DNA of 64,000 nucleotides from Bradyrhizobium sp. LTSP885 (GCF_000938305.1 NZ_JYMT01000002.1:22002-86001), one strand, 5' to 3'; counted from the stretch's first letter, positions 7,977 through 18,580 are shown. The notes: generated by a model from the sequence alone, not told the origin. Program-made: numbers and translations.

Positions 7977-8016
7977 GGGCATCCTCGCTTGGTCACTGAA
8001 AGATGAGAATAGCTGC

Positions 8017-8084
8017 GTAGCCCGCATGAGCGAAGCGATAAGCGGCGGGCGTTGCCCCGGACATCGCTCCGTTCATTCGAGCTA
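8017..8084. repeat. Repeat related to family B, overlapping the end of the glycosylase gene
   Basis: GTAGCCCGCATGAGCGAAGC on the left and a closing TTCGAGCTA on the right resemble the arms of the longer family B palindromes at 8611 and 27114. Its right end supplies the TAG stop of the Mug-type gene at 8082-8084. Confidence 0.5.
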
Positions 8085-8606
8085 CTGACGCCCGATCCAC
8101 TCAGCCAGATCGCGCCACGGCTGCAACGTCCAGGTCCCGGACGCTGCGCCCGAGGGTGACGATAGCACGAACACGTCGGGAAAGTCGCTCACCGACGGCT
8201 GCTGGCCGAGCGCGATCGCACTGGTCGATCTGTTGTAGAACAGGCTCGCCGCCTTCTTGCTGGTGAAGGCGATGGTCTTCGGTCGATATTTCTCGATCTT
8301 CGCGCGGAAGCCCGCGACGTCGAACGATTGCCTTGCGATCTCGTGATCCATCCCTGCGCCGGACTTGGAGAGATCGGTGAAGCCGATGCCGAGCGCGAGC
8401 AGCGCGGCGAACTCATCCGGCTGATAGCGCCGCGGCGTGATGGCGGCCTCATGCAGCGCGCGCCAGAACCGATTGCCGGGATGGGCGTAATAGTGCCCGA
8501 CCGCGGCCGAGCGCGTGCTGGCCGCGGTGCCGACGAAGACAAGGCGCAGGTTGGCGCGGAGCTGGTCGGGGAGGCGGTGAGTGATGGCGTCAGGTGATGA
8601 CATCAT
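8082..8606 (-). CDS. mug: G/U mismatch-specific uracil/thymine DNA glycosylase (Mug/TDG family)
   Basis: A 174-residue protein with the family 2 uracil-DNA glycosylase layout: VFVGTAASTRSA corresponds to the GINPG-type active-site loop, HPGNRFWRAL follows, and FVLSSPSGAAS matches the intercalation loop (NPSGLS in E. coli Mug). The catalytic asparagine of GINPG is replaced by an alanine/serine-containing loop, as in some alphaproteobacterial members, so activity may be altered. It would remove uracil or damaged thymine from mispairs. Start at the tandem ATGs 8606/8603. The stop lies inside a repeat element. Confidence 0.82.
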   Translation of the reverse strand: MMSSPDAITHRLPDQLRANLRLVFVGTAASTRSAAVGHYYAHPGNRFWRALHEAAITPRRYQPDEFAALLALGIGFTDLSKSGAGMDHEIARQSFDVAGFRAKIEKYRPKTIAFTSKKAASLFYNRSTSAIALGQQPSVSDFPDVFVLSSPSGAASGTWTLQPWRDLAEWIGRQ

Positions 8607-8610
8607 GCGT

Positions 8611-8698
8611 GTAGCCCGGATGTAGCGCAGCGAAATCCGGGAGCGGTGTACCCGCGGATGGACTTCTCCCGGATTGCGCTCCGCTCCATCCGGGCTAC
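8611..8698. repeat. Palindromic repeat, family B, copy 1
   Basis: GTAGCCCGGATGTAGCGCAG and CGCTCCATCCGGGCTAC pair as an inverted repeat of about 35 bp per arm. A second copy lies at 27114-27194. It occupies part of the 351-bp gap between the Mug-type gene and the monooxygenase; the rest of that gap carries a tandem 8-bp repeat and no gene. Confidence 0.75.
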
Positions 8699-8798
8699 GC
8701 CAGCCGGCTGCCAAAACATCGAAAACAACCCCATGCAAAGTAGCCGGCGGTTGCCCGCGTTCGACATGACGACTTGACACGTCGGGCAACTCAGCGGT

Positions 8799-8814
8799 AT
8801 TATTCCATTATTCC
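8799..8814. promoter_or_regulatory. Tandem ATTATTCC repeat upstream of a monooxygenase
   Basis: Two perfect copies of ATTATTCC stand head to tail about 145 bp before the monooxygenase start, in an AT-rich patch. They could be part of a promoter or a regulator-binding site; this is speculative. Confidence 0.25.
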
Positions 8815-8957
8815 GAAATAGTGCATGCGTCCCTCGCCCCGCACTATCGCACCCCAGCGCCTCAACGCAAGTTGCATGGCCGATCCTGCGGTTGCCTGCT
8901 CCGGCAAAACGGTCTGTAATCCAGCCAACAGAGCCAAGAAGAATTCCGGAGCGGGAA

Positions 8958-10628
8958 ATGACCGAAGCGGCCAAAACCCATTACGAGGTGATCGTCGTCG
9001 GCGCCGGCGTGGCGGGCATTTATCAGATCAAGCGGCTGGCCGATCTCGGCATCGACGCCACCGTGCTCGAAGGCGCGCCCGATCTCGGCGGCACCTGGTA
9101 CTGGAACCGCTATCCCGGCTGCCGCTTCGATTCCGAGAGCTACACGTACGGCTTCTCGTTCTCACGCGAACTGCTCGACGAGTGGCACTGGAAGGAGCGC
9201 TTTTCCGGCCAGCCGGAGAATTTGCGCTACCTCAATTACGTCGCCGACAAGTTCGATCTGCGCAAGCATATGCAGTTCAACTGCAAGGTCGAGGCGATGC
9301 GCTTCGACGAGGCGCGCGATCTCTGGCATCTCACGACCAGCGACGGCCGCACGCTGACCTGCCGCTTCGTGGTGCTCGCAATCGGACTACTCTCGGCGCC
9401 GACGATGCCGCGCGTGGACGGCGTTGACGACTTCAAGGGCCGCTCGTTCCATACCTATTACTGGCCGCAGCAACCGGTCGATCTCGCCGGCAAGAAGGTC
9501 GCCGTGATCGGCACCGGCGCCACCGGCATCCAGGTGATCGGCGAGATCGCCGACAAGGTCGGCGAGCTCACCGTGTTCCAGCGCCGGCCCAACTGGAGCG
9601 CGCCGCTCAACAACAGCGCGATTTCCGAAGCCGAAATGGCCGACATCCGCGCGCGCTATGACGAGATCTTTGCGGCCTGCGCGCTGACGCCGGGCAGCTT
9701 TGTGCACGGGCCCGACAAGCGCGGCTTCTACGAGGTGACGCGGGAGGAACGGCTGGCGCTGTGGGACAGACTCTACGACGAGCCCGGCTTCGGCATCTGG
9801 CTGGCGAATTTCCGCGAGATTTTCATGGATGAAGCCGCCAATGCGGAGTTGTCCGAATATATCGCCGGCCGCATCCGCCGCCGCGTGCACGATCCCAAGG
9901 TTGCCGAAAAGCTGATCCCGAGGGATCACGGCTTCGGCGTGCAGCGCCTGCCGCTGGAGACCAGATATTTCGAGGCCTATAACCGCGACAATGTGCACCT
10001 CGTCGATCTCAAGGAGACGCCGCTGGAGCGCATCACCGAGACAGGCCTGCGCACCACCGAGCGCGAATATGAGTTCGACATCATCGTCTACGCCACCGGC
10101 TTCGATGCCATCACCGGCGCCTATGATTTGATCGACATCAGCGGCATCGGTGGCGAGAAGCTCGCCGACAAATGGAAGCAGGCGCCGTCCACCTTCCTCG
10201 GCATGCTGGTCCACGGCTTTCCGAACCTGCTGATGCCGACCGGCCCGCAAAGCGCCTCCGCCTCGACGAACTTTCCACGCGGCATCGAGAACGGCGTCAA
10301 CTGGTGCACGAACCTGCTGCAATACATGTGGGACCGCGGCTCGACTCGCGCCGACGCCACGTTGGAGGCGCAACAGCGCTGGACCGCGCATGTCGCCAAA
10401 ATGTACGAGATCATGCTGATGCGCAAAGCCAAGTCGTGGTTCACCGGCTACAACTCCAACGTGGCGGGGCACGAGGAGGGCACGGTGCGGTACTTCGTCT
10501 ACAACGGCGGCACGCCGAAGTTTTTGGGGATCATCAACGAAGTGGCGGCGAGGGGGTATCAGGAGATTGCGCTTAGTGCGGGTTCAGGTACCAGTATACG
10601 GGCGGCGGCCCCTCGCGCGTTAGCGTAG
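8958..10628 (+). CDS. Flavin-containing (Baeyer-Villiger type) monooxygenase
   Basis: A 556-residue class B flavin monooxygenase. The FAD-binding motif GAGVAG is at residues 15-20, the NADPH-binding motif GTGATG at 185-190, and the Baeyer-Villiger fingerprint FKGRSFHTYYWP at 159-170 is intact, including its histidine at 165. These enzymes insert oxygen next to a ketone or oxidise heteroatoms. GGAGCGGG lies five bases before the ATG at 8958. The last 18 or so residues (LSAGSGTSIRAAAPRALA) are unlike the usual end of the family and lie at the edge of the AT-rich NACHT island, so the native 3-prime end may have been replaced. Confidence 0.92.
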   Translation: MTEAAKTHYEVIVVGAGVAGIYQIKRLADLGIDATVLEGAPDLGGTWYWNRYPGCRFDSESYTYGFSFSRELLDEWHWKERFSGQPENLRYLNYVADKFDLRKHMQFNCKVEAMRFDEARDLWHLTTSDGRTLTCRFVVLAIGLLSAPTMPRVDGVDDFKGRSFHTYYWPQQPVDLAGKKVAVIGTGATGIQVIGEIADKVGELTVFQRRPNWSAPLNNSAISEAEMADIRARYDEIFAACALTPGSFVHGPDKRGFYEVTREERLALWDRLYDEPGFGIWLANFREIFMDEAANAELSEYIAGRIRRRVHDPKVAEKLIPRDHGFGVQRLPLETRYFEAYNRDNVHLVDLKETPLERITETGLRTTEREYEFDIIVYATGFDAITGAYDLIDISGIGGEKLADKWKQAPSTFLGMLVHGFPNLLMPTGPQSASASTNFPRGIENGVNWCTNLLQYMWDRGSTRADATLEAQQRWTAHVAKMYEIMLMRKAKSWFTGYNSNVAGHEEGTVRYFVYNGGTPKFLGIINEVAARGYQEIALSAGSGTSIRAAAPRALA

Positions 10629-10712
10629 ACTTTTGCATCCAGCCTCATGCAGCAGCTTCTTGTGAAGCGGGCGTAAGGCCGTGGGTCATTTCGATCCTTT
10701 GCGTTGCATCCG

Positions 10713-12641
10713 CTAGCGATCCTTGTTCGGTGAGCTCTCTAGAATTGAAGCAAGTCCCTTTCTACGGCGCTCGACGCGATCTTTCACTTCCTTTGTTAGC
10801 CTGGGAACTAGTTGGCCTTCCAACTGAAGAAACAGTCCCCAATGTGTCTCACAAAACCAACTGTGGTCTTCCGGCCGAAGTTCGACGTAAGGAAACGAGT
10901 CTTCAACGGTTAGTTCGCTTCCTGATTTTTCTCTCCAAGATGCAAATCGAGAGTCATCTCCGAGTACGCGACCGTCAACTATTCGACGCAGCATCTCGAG
11001 ATCGGAAATGTACCCCCTCTCTTCTAGGCAATCATGGATCTCACGGAACACCCCGTAAGCTTGGTAAAGGGCATATCGGCCCTCCGTTAGGCGAGGTTTT
11101 CCGTTCGCCCCTTGTCTCGCTTTCCCGGTGCGGTTGAGCGCAAGCATTACGGAATCTGCTTCTTCATTGGCGTCGAGAACGAATGCACAAAAGGTAGGCC
11201 ATCCTCCGAACACTGCGGCGTCAAACGATACGCAATCTTTTTGTGCGTCTATATCGCCGATGCGTTCTTCAAGGTCGACTAAGAATGGCAGTGCCCAAGC
11301 CTCTTCGAACTTCTCGCGGTTCATTTCGGCGACCATTCCGACAACATTATCAGATGTCGCGCGTTCAATCAGCCGCGGGAAGATGGTCGCAAATTCGTCC
11401 ACTTTGATGCGGGATAAGAAGTATGCAGTAAAGTATTCTTGGAATGACCGATGACTGAAAGTGTACTCAAACCCATCCCGTATCAGCATGCAGACGCTTT
11501 CGGTGAGGTCACTTCGAAATAGCGTTTTTTCGACATCTATCTGAGACGATTCAATTGCCTGCTGTATAAAGCTCAACGTTTGATCGGATGTGAACGAATT
11601 CGTTTTCCTCGCGTAGGTAATCATACAAAAATAGGCAAATAGGCGTTTGAAGTCGTCTAACGGCAATGACGTATGACGCTTCCTTTGGAATCCGGCCTTT
11701 GTCGCGTCATGCTTACCAAAGAGAGCCTCGAACGCATATTCGTAGAACAGGTGAATCTTGGTGGGCACTTCAGCAAACTGCTCAAGCGTGATCAGCATCA
11801 TTATTGTCAGAAGAGGATTCGTTAGAAACTGAACGTGTTCCTCGTATAATCCCTCGCCTAGCTTCCGCTTAAAGACACTCTTGGCGTCTGCGTCATACGG
11901 AATGTTATCGATTAGGAGTTCGACCTGTTGCTTTGTAAGGGGTTGAACCTCGAACACGTGAAATGTCTGCCACCTAGCGAACGTTTCGGCGGGGCGACTG
12001 GAGACAAAAATCCACGTATTGCGAAAGCGTGCTGCTAGTTCGTTTATCTCGGCTTCGCGTTCGATTCGCCTGTCGTGATTGATCTCGTCGACGCCGTCTA
12101 ACATGAGGATGATGCGCCCTGTCTCTAGGGCGTACCGAAGTTGCTTGTCGGAGAACCCATCAATGTAGTCTGCAATTTTTAATTGAACATAATCTCGAAG
12201 AGATGTGCCGGAGTGTTCGTTTAGCTCTCGCAATTCTATCAGAATAGGAAGTCGTTCCGTCTGAACCTCAAGGAATTTTAGGTAAAGATAGCGCATCAAC
12301 ATCGATTTTCCGGAGCCAGCGGCGGCTGAAAATAGCACGTTCCTATAGCTCTCGATCTCTATTAAGAAATCCTCGTCACGCGATATCGCTTTGGAGCGCG
12401 CCACATATAGATTCACATAAAGATCGGAAAACGGAATCGGCGTGCTGCTCGAGATGATCGTTTTGACGACTGCAAATCGTCTGAGATTCTCCTCAACAAA
12501 GCGAGAAAAACCCTTTCTAAAAACTACCTCCAACTTCGCTTTAGCCCGACTGGCAACGCCCATGGCGGGAGATGCAAATACTCCTGCTAACTTGGTGATG
12601 AGCGGAGCAAGCTTCGTTATTGAAATAGCTTCAATAGCCAT
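10713..12641 (-). CDS. NACHT-domain NTPase, probable anti-phage defence protein
   Basis: A 642-residue STAND NTPase. Walker A is AAAGSGKS at about 106-113, Walker B is IILMLDGVDEI at about 177-187 with the tandem acidic residues typical of NACHT, and FVSSRP near 212-217 is the sensor arginine region. The segment before the P-loop (FSRFVEENLRRFAVVKTI, then SDLYVNLYV) resembles the N-terminal helical linker of bacterial NACHT defence proteins. After the ATPase come helical/winged regions (FEYTFSHRSFQEYFTAYFL, a typical NACHT-associated motif) and a C-terminal part I do not recognise; no nuclease or TIR domain is visible. Base composition is clearly lower in GC than the neighbours, which suggests horizontal acquisition. 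The start is chosen at 12641, with AAGAGA upstream; 12647 is possible. Confidence 0.88.
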   Translation of the reverse strand: MAIEAISITKLAPLITKLAGVFASPAMGVASRAKAKLEVVFRKGFSRFVEENLRRFAVVKTIISSSTPIPFSDLYVNLYVARSKAISRDEDFLIEIESYRNVLFSAAAGSGKSMLMRYLYLKFLEVQTERLPILIELRELNEHSGTSLRDYVQLKIADYIDGFSDKQLRYALETGRIILMLDGVDEINHDRRIEREAEINELAARFRNTWIFVSSRPAETFARWQTFHVFEVQPLTKQQVELLIDNIPYDADAKSVFKRKLGEGLYEEHVQFLTNPLLTIMMLITLEQFAEVPTKIHLFYEYAFEALFGKHDATKAGFQRKRHTSLPLDDFKRLFAYFCMITYARKTNSFTSDQTLSFIQQAIESSQIDVEKTLFRSDLTESVCMLIRDGFEYTFSHRSFQEYFTAYFLSRIKVDEFATIFPRLIERATSDNVVGMVAEMNREKFEEAWALPFLVDLEERIGDIDAQKDCVSFDAAVFGGWPTFCAFVLDANEEADSVMLALNRTGKARQGANGKPRLTEGRYALYQAYGVFREIHDCLEERGYISDLEMLRRIVDGRVLGDDSRFASWREKSGSELTVEDSFPYVELRPEDHSWFCETHWGLFLQLEGQLVPRLTKEVKDRVERRRKGLASILESSPNKDR

Positions 12642-12693
12642 GATCATTCTCTTGAGCGGAATCTGGCTCGCGGCGATGAACTTCCTGCACAAT

Positions 12694-12716
12694 TGTCATT
12701 TGACATGACTTTGTCA
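12694..12716. promoter_or_regulatory. Nested TGTCA/TGACA inverted repeats upstream of the NACHT gene
   Basis: TGTCA-TT-TGACA and TGACA-N6-TGTCA overlap, sharing the middle half-site, about 55-75 bp before the NACHT start. This is a plausible operator or promoter element controlling the NACHT gene. Inference only. Confidence 0.35.
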
Positions 12717-12748
12717 TTTCGCGCTGGTGTTCGCAACCTAGACGTACA

Positions 12749-12783
12749 AAGCCGGGCTGTCGCCCGGCTCTTTGAATTTTTGA
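12749..12783 (-). terminator. Hairpin between thiC and the NACHT gene
   Basis: AGCCGGGC and GCCCGGCT form a perfect 8-bp stem with a four-base loop, flanked by a T-rich stretch on the plus strand and a shorter one on the minus strand. It lies just downstream of thiC and ends the minus-strand thi operon before the NACHT island; it may work in both directions. Confidence 0.6.
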
Positions 12784-12830
12784 TGCGCCCAGAGTCAATC
12801 GCGGACACGACGATAGAAGGCGAGTCCCCC

Positions 12831-15016
<2,186 letters not shown>

Positions 15017-15086
15017 ATCGAGTATGTGGCGTCATCGAAGGTCATACATGACATTCTCTCAGGGTGACGGATAACGAGTATTTTCA

Positions 15087-15695
15087 TCACGCGGCCTCCA
15101 CGTTGAGGCCGAGCCATTGTTTGACCCGGGCATCAGGGTCGGCGTTCTGGGTCACATCGCTGACGACTGCGATCGAATCGGCGCCGGCGGCAAAAATCTC
15201 GGCCGCGTGCTCGAACTTGATGCCGCCGATTGCGACCAGCGGGATGCTGCCTACGCGCTTCTTCCATTCCGTGATCTTCGGAATGCCCTGCGGCGCGAAG
15301 CGCATCGATTTCAGCGTGGTCGGAAAAATTGGCCCGAGTGCGATGTAATCGGGCTTTGCGGCCAGCGCGATCGTGAGTTCGTCGTCATCATGGGTGGAGA
15401 TGCCGAGCGTCAGCTTGGCGTTGCGGATCTCCGCGAGATCGGCGTCGGCGAGGTCTTCCTGGCCGAGGTGTAGGTGCTCGGCGCCCGCGACGATGGCCGC
15501 GCGCCAGTAATCATTGACCACGAGTTTTGTCGCGGTGCCCTTCGTGATCGCCAGCGCGTCGGTGACGATCTGCAGCGCCTGGCCGTCGTCGAGCTCCTTG
15601 GCGCGCAGCTGGATGGTGCCGACGCCGAGCTTTGTCAGGCGTTCGACCCATTTGAGGCTGTCGACGACAGGATAGAATTGATCAGGATACGGCAT
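15087..15695 (-). CDS. thiE: Thiamine phosphate synthase ThiE
   Basis: A 202-residue TIM-barrel protein with ThiE features: [11 protein letters not shown] near the start, [24 protein letters not shown] in the middle (quoted in part), [23 protein letters not shown] and [16 protein letters not shown]. ThiE joins hydroxymethylpyrimidine diphosphate with thiazole phosphate carboxylate. The ATG at 15695 lies inside the last codons of thiG, so the two genes overlap by 14 bases and are probably translationally coupled. No thiD is present in the window, so the HMP kinase must be encoded elsewhere. Confidence 0.93.
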   Translation of the reverse strand: MPYPDQFYPVVDSLKWVERLTKLGVGTIQLRAKELDDGQALQIVTDALAITKGTATKLVVNDYWRAAIVAGAEHLHLGQEDLADADLAEIRNAKLTLGISTHDDDELTIALAAKPDYIALGPIFPTTLKSMRFAPQGIPKITEWKKRVGSIPLVAIGGIKFEHAAEIFAAGADSIAVVSDVTQNADPDARVKQWLGLNVEAA

Positions 15696-16464
15696 GCCAG
15701 AACGGGGTCCCAACAACAGGGGTGGACGGGGAGGCGAAGTCGCGGGCGTCCATCAGCCCGGCTTCAAAAGCGGTGCGGCCGGCCTCGACGCCGAGGCGGA
15801 ACGCGTTGGCCATCGCAACGGGATCGGCGGCTTTTGCGATGGCGGTGTTGAGCAGCACGGCGTCGTAGCCGAGTTCGAGCGCTTCGGCGGCATGCGACGG
15901 CGCGCCAATGCCGGCGTCGACCACCAGCGTGATGTCGGGCAGCCGATCGCGCAGCAGTTTTAGTGCATCACGGTTGATGATGCCCTTTGCGCTGCCGATC
16001 GGTGCGGCCCACGGCATCACCACCTTACAGCCGGCATCGACCAGCCGCGTCGCGACCGAGAGGTCCTCGGTGCAATAGGGGAATACTTCAAAACCGTCCT
16101 TGATCAGGATGGTCGCGGCTTCGACCAGGCCGACCACGTCGGGCTGCAGCGTGTCGTTGTCGGCAATCACTTCGAGCTTGATCCAGGAGGTGTCGAACAA
16201 TTCGCGTGCCAGCTTTGCGGTGGTCACCGCCTCCTTGACGCTGCGGCAGCCCGCCGTGTTCGGCAGCACGGTGACGCCGAGCTCGCGGATCAGCGACCAG
16301 AACGCATCGCCGGTCTTGCCGCCCGCCGCCTCGCGCCGCAGCGACACGGTGACGATGCCGGCGCCGGAGGCGCGGATCGCGCTCTGCATGATCGCGGGCG
16401 AGGGGTAGAGCGCTGTGCCGACCAGCAGGCGCGAGGTGAAGGATTTGCCGTAGAAGGTCACCAT
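15682..16464 (-). CDS. thiG: Thiazole synthase ThiG
   Basis: A 260-residue ThiG. The start [20 protein letters not shown], the segment [31 protein letters not shown] with the lysine that forms the Schiff base with deoxyxylulose phosphate, and [19 protein letters not shown] are all family hallmarks. The enzyme builds the thiazole ring using ThiS thiocarboxylate and, in organisms with ThiO, dehydroglycine made from glycine. It overlaps thiE downstream and is separated from thiS upstream by 174 bp that contain a palindromic repeat. Confidence 0.97.
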   Translation of the reverse strand: MVTFYGKSFTSRLLVGTALYPSPAIMQSAIRASGAGIVTVSLRREAAGGKTGDAFWSLIRELGVTVLPNTAGCRSVKEAVTTAKLARELFDTSWIKLEVIADNDTLQPDVVGLVEAATILIKDGFEVFPYCTEDLSVATRLVDAGCKVVMPWAAPIGSAKGIINRDALKLLRDRLPDITLVVDAGIGAPSHAAEALELGYDAVLLNTAIAKAADPVAMANAFRLGVEAGRTAFEAGLMDARDFASPSTPVVGTPFWHAVS

Positions 16465-16491
16465 GTCCGAGGTGTCTCCTCAAATGTAGCC

Positions 16492-16608
16492 GTCGTCCCT
16501 GCGAAAGCAGGGACCCATACGCCGCGGCCTCTCCTTGGGGCACGCGGGGCGACGTTCTTCGTCAAATGGCCGGTCGTGGTTATGGGTCCCTGCTTTCGCA
16601 GGGACGAC
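16492..16608. repeat. Palindromic repeat, family A, copy 3, inside the thi operon
   Basis: GTCGTCCCTGCGAAAGCAGG with ACCCATA on the left pairs perfectly with TATGGGTCCCTGCTTTCGCA plus GGGACGAC on the right. It sits in the thiS-thiG gap. The near-perfect arms suggest either recent arrival or selection to keep the hairpin. Confidence 0.85.
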
Positions 16609-16638
16609 GTGGGGAAAGTTCGTGCGCTGTTAGTCACA

Positions 16639-16836
16639 TCACCCTCCCTGCCGCGGCGTGATGATCTCGATCTCGTCGCCGGCGTTCAGCGCGGTCGCAG
16701 CCCAGCGGCTCTTCGGCACCACGTCGTAATTCACCGCGATCGCGAAATGCGTGCCTTCGTAGTCGAGCTCGCTGAGCAGCGTGTCGACGTGGGAAGCTGC
16801 GATGTCGCGCTGCTCGCCATTCACGATCACGCGCAT
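16639..16836 (-). CDS. thiS: Sulfur carrier protein ThiS
   Basis: A 65-residue ubiquitin-like protein ending in Gly-Gly (ITPRQGG). The C-terminal glycine is adenylated and thiocarboxylated to donate sulfur to ThiG. The pattern VNGEQRDI at the start and DEIEIITPRQGG at the end is diagnostic. The ATG at 16836 lies within the end of thiO (10-base overlap), so the two are likely coupled. No thiF is present in the window. Confidence 0.95.
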   Translation of the reverse strand: MRVIVNGEQRDIAASHVDTLLSELDYEGTHFAIAVNYDVVPKSRWAATALNAGDEIEIITPRQGG

Positions 16837-17840
16837 TGCATCACCTCGTTGTCGATCTCGCCGCGCGCGACAAAGCTAAGCGTCAGCTCGGCCAGCGCCG
16901 GCGCCAGCAGGAAGCCGTGGCGGTAGAGCCCGTTGATGCTGATCTGATCCTTGTCGATCGCAATCTTCGGCAGATTGTCGGGGAAGGCGGGCCTAAGCCC
17001 CGAGCCGAATTCGACGATCCGCGCCTCGGCAAAGGCCGGATGCACGGCGTAGGCGGCGCCGAGCAGCTCCAGCGCCGAGCGCACGCTGACGCCTCGATCC
17101 TCGGCCTCGATCGAGGTCGCGCCCAGCATGAAGCGGCCATCGCCGCGCGGGATCACGTAGAGCGGCCAGCGCGGATGGATCAGCCGCACCGGGCGCGACA
17201 GCTCGACCTCCGCGGTCTCGATCACGATCATCTCGCCCTTGACGCCGCGCAACGAAGGCGCGCGGTCGCGTGCGGCGAGGCCGCGGCAATCGATCACGAG
17301 GCCGTCGAGATCATCGGCCGCGACGTCGCTGTTGAAGGTGACGGTGCCGCCGGCCTTCGCGATTGCGGCATGGAGCTGCGGCAGCACGCGGCGCGGCTCG
17401 ACATGGCCCTCGTCGGGATAGAACAGGGCGTCACGGAAGCGGCCCTCGAGCGACGGCTCGAGGTCGCTGACGCCTTCGGCGTCGAGCCTGCGATGGCCGG
17501 TGGTGAGGCGCGCAAAGCGCTCGAAATCGGCGCGGTCGCGCGGATGCGCCACCACCAGCGAGCCGTTGAACGGGGTTTGCGGAAAATGCTCGCGCCACAG
17601 TGCGAGCGAGCGGATGCCGAGTCGCGAGATCACGGGCTCGGAGGCTTCAGCCTCGCACCACGGCGCCAGCATGCCGCCGGCCCAGTGGCTGGTGGCATCA
17701 GTCATCGCGGCGTCACTGCGCTCGTGCAAAGTGACCGCGTGTCCTGCTTGCGCGAACAACAGCGCTTGCCAGGCACCGGCAACGCCTGCGCCGATAATCG
17801 AGACGGGGGAATCCCCCCGCGGTCGTAACGTCTGATACAT
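16827..17840 (-). CDS. thiO: Glycine oxidase ThiO
   Basis: A 337-residue FAD-dependent amino-acid oxidase. The dinucleotide motif IIGAGVAGAWQALLFAQAGH is at residues 15-34 and the GRFMLGATSIEAEDRG region is typical of the DAO family. ThiO oxidises glycine to the imine used by ThiG under aerobic conditions. It is the first gene of the operon, six bases downstream of the TPP riboswitch core; its ribosome-binding site AGGGACAGGG overlaps the 3-prime strand of the riboswitch closing stem, which would allow control at translation. It overlaps thiS. Confidence 0.95.
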   Translation of the reverse strand: MYQTLRPRGDSPVSIIGAGVAGAWQALLFAQAGHAVTLHERSDAAMTDATSHWAGGMLAPWCEAEASEPVISRLGIRSLALWREHFPQTPFNGSLVVAHPRDRADFERFARLTTGHRRLDAEGVSDLEPSLEGRFRDALFYPDEGHVEPRRVLPQLHAAIAKAGGTVTFNSDVAADDLDGLVIDCRGLAARDRAPSLRGVKGEMIVIETAEVELSRPVRLIHPRWPLYVIPRGDGRFMLGATSIEAEDRGVSVRSALELLGAAYAVHPAFAEARIVEFGSGLRPAFPDNLPKIAIDKDQISINGLYRHGFLLAPALAELTLSFVARGEIDNEVMQCA

Positions 17841-17845
17841 CCCTG

Positions 17846-17966
17846 TCCCTTCGCCGGCATGACCCGGATCAGGTTCAAAGGGTCACCGCGGTCCCGGGCT
17901 GATCGCCATCTCTGGCTAAGCCCAAGCTTGCGGTATCTCAGCTCCTCCTTCGGAGCACCCCTCGGA
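17846..17966 (-). promoter_or_regulatory. TPP riboswitch (THI element) upstream of thiO
   Basis: Read on the minus strand, the region contains GGGTGCTCC, the conserved CTGAGATACCG, and further on ACCCTTTGAACCTGATCCGG followed by GTCATGCCGGCGAAGGGA. These are the pyrimidine- and pyrophosphate-sensing cores of the thiamine pyrophosphate riboswitch. The closing stem ends six bases before the thiO start and includes its Shine-Dalgarno bases. High TPP is therefore expected to block translation, and possibly transcription, of thiOSGEC. Confidence 0.95.
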
Positions 17967-18055
17967 ACGCCTCTAATGTAAGCCGATGGGTGGGAGTGTC
18001 AACGCGTTATGCCAGGGGACCCCGCGCCTGTGACGCAACACAGCTGTCTTGGCAG

Positions 18056-18580
18056 CTATTTTGAGGCCTGTTCCGGCTTCGCGTCGGCGGTATCGGTCGT
18101 GTGCTGCTCCTGCTTGGCGAGTTCCTTCGGCGGGGCACTCTCGCCGACCTGCTTCGCCTCCTTGAGGTGCTCGATGCGCTGGTGCTTTGCGGCGTAGTAA
18201 TATCCGCCCGCGAAATAACGCACGGCTTGATCGAAATCACCTTTGGCAGCGCGATAGGCGCCGGCGAGGTATTTGATGCCGTAGGTGAGGTTGGTCTCGG
18301 CGTCACGCAGGCCTTCGGCGGTACCGGTGTAGCCGAGGCCGCGGGCGGTCGCGAGCTTGATCTGCATCATCCCGATGGCGCCGCCGCGCCCGATCAGCCG
18401 CGGCTGGTACTTGCTCTCGCGCACGATGACGCGATGCACCAGCTCTTCCGGCACCAGGTTGGCCTTGGCGTGGGCCGCCACGACAGCCTCATACTGGGCG
18501 CGGGATTGCGCCTGCGCGCTGCTGCAAAACGCCAGCAGCGCTGTCGCGGTGAGCCAGGCAAGGGCTTGAAGGGTCTTCAT
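18056..18580 (-). CDS. Secreted lytic transglycosylase (SLT/GH23 domain)
   Basis: A 174-residue protein with a signal peptide (cleavage near residue 25, AQA-Q) and a goose-lysozyme-like SLT domain: RVIVRESKYQP with the catalytic glutamate at residue 55, GAIGMMQI, and TNLTYGIKYLAGAY. It should cleave peptidoglycan glycan strands in the periplasm. A charged C-terminal tail follows residue 140. The ATG at 18580 is used because the hydrophobic signal begins there; an upstream GTG at 18604 would add eight residues. It is divergent from the zinc-ribbon gene at 18897. Confidence 0.9.
   Translation of the reverse strand: MKTLQALAWLTATALLAFCSSAQAQSRAQYEAVVAAHAKANLVPEELVHRVIVRESKYQPRLIGRGGAIGMMQIKLATARGLGYTGTAEGLRDAETNLTYGIKYLAGAYRAAKGDFDQAVRYFAGGYYYAAKHQRIEHLKEAKQVGESAPPKELAKQEQHTTDTADAKPEQASK

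Noticed and set aside
9387..10472. 361-codon frame opposite the first monooxygenase
   Set aside because: Antisense shadow of a gene with clear FAD and NADPH motifs; its composition is typical of the opposite strand of high-GC genes.
10500..12830. Integrase, transposase or tRNA attachment site around the NACHT island
   Set aside because: None was visible; the island call rests only on composition and gene type.
18040..18065. Small hairpin AGCTGTC/GCAGCT as a terminator of the transglycosylase gene
   Set aside because: It is short and overlaps the last codons; support is too weak.
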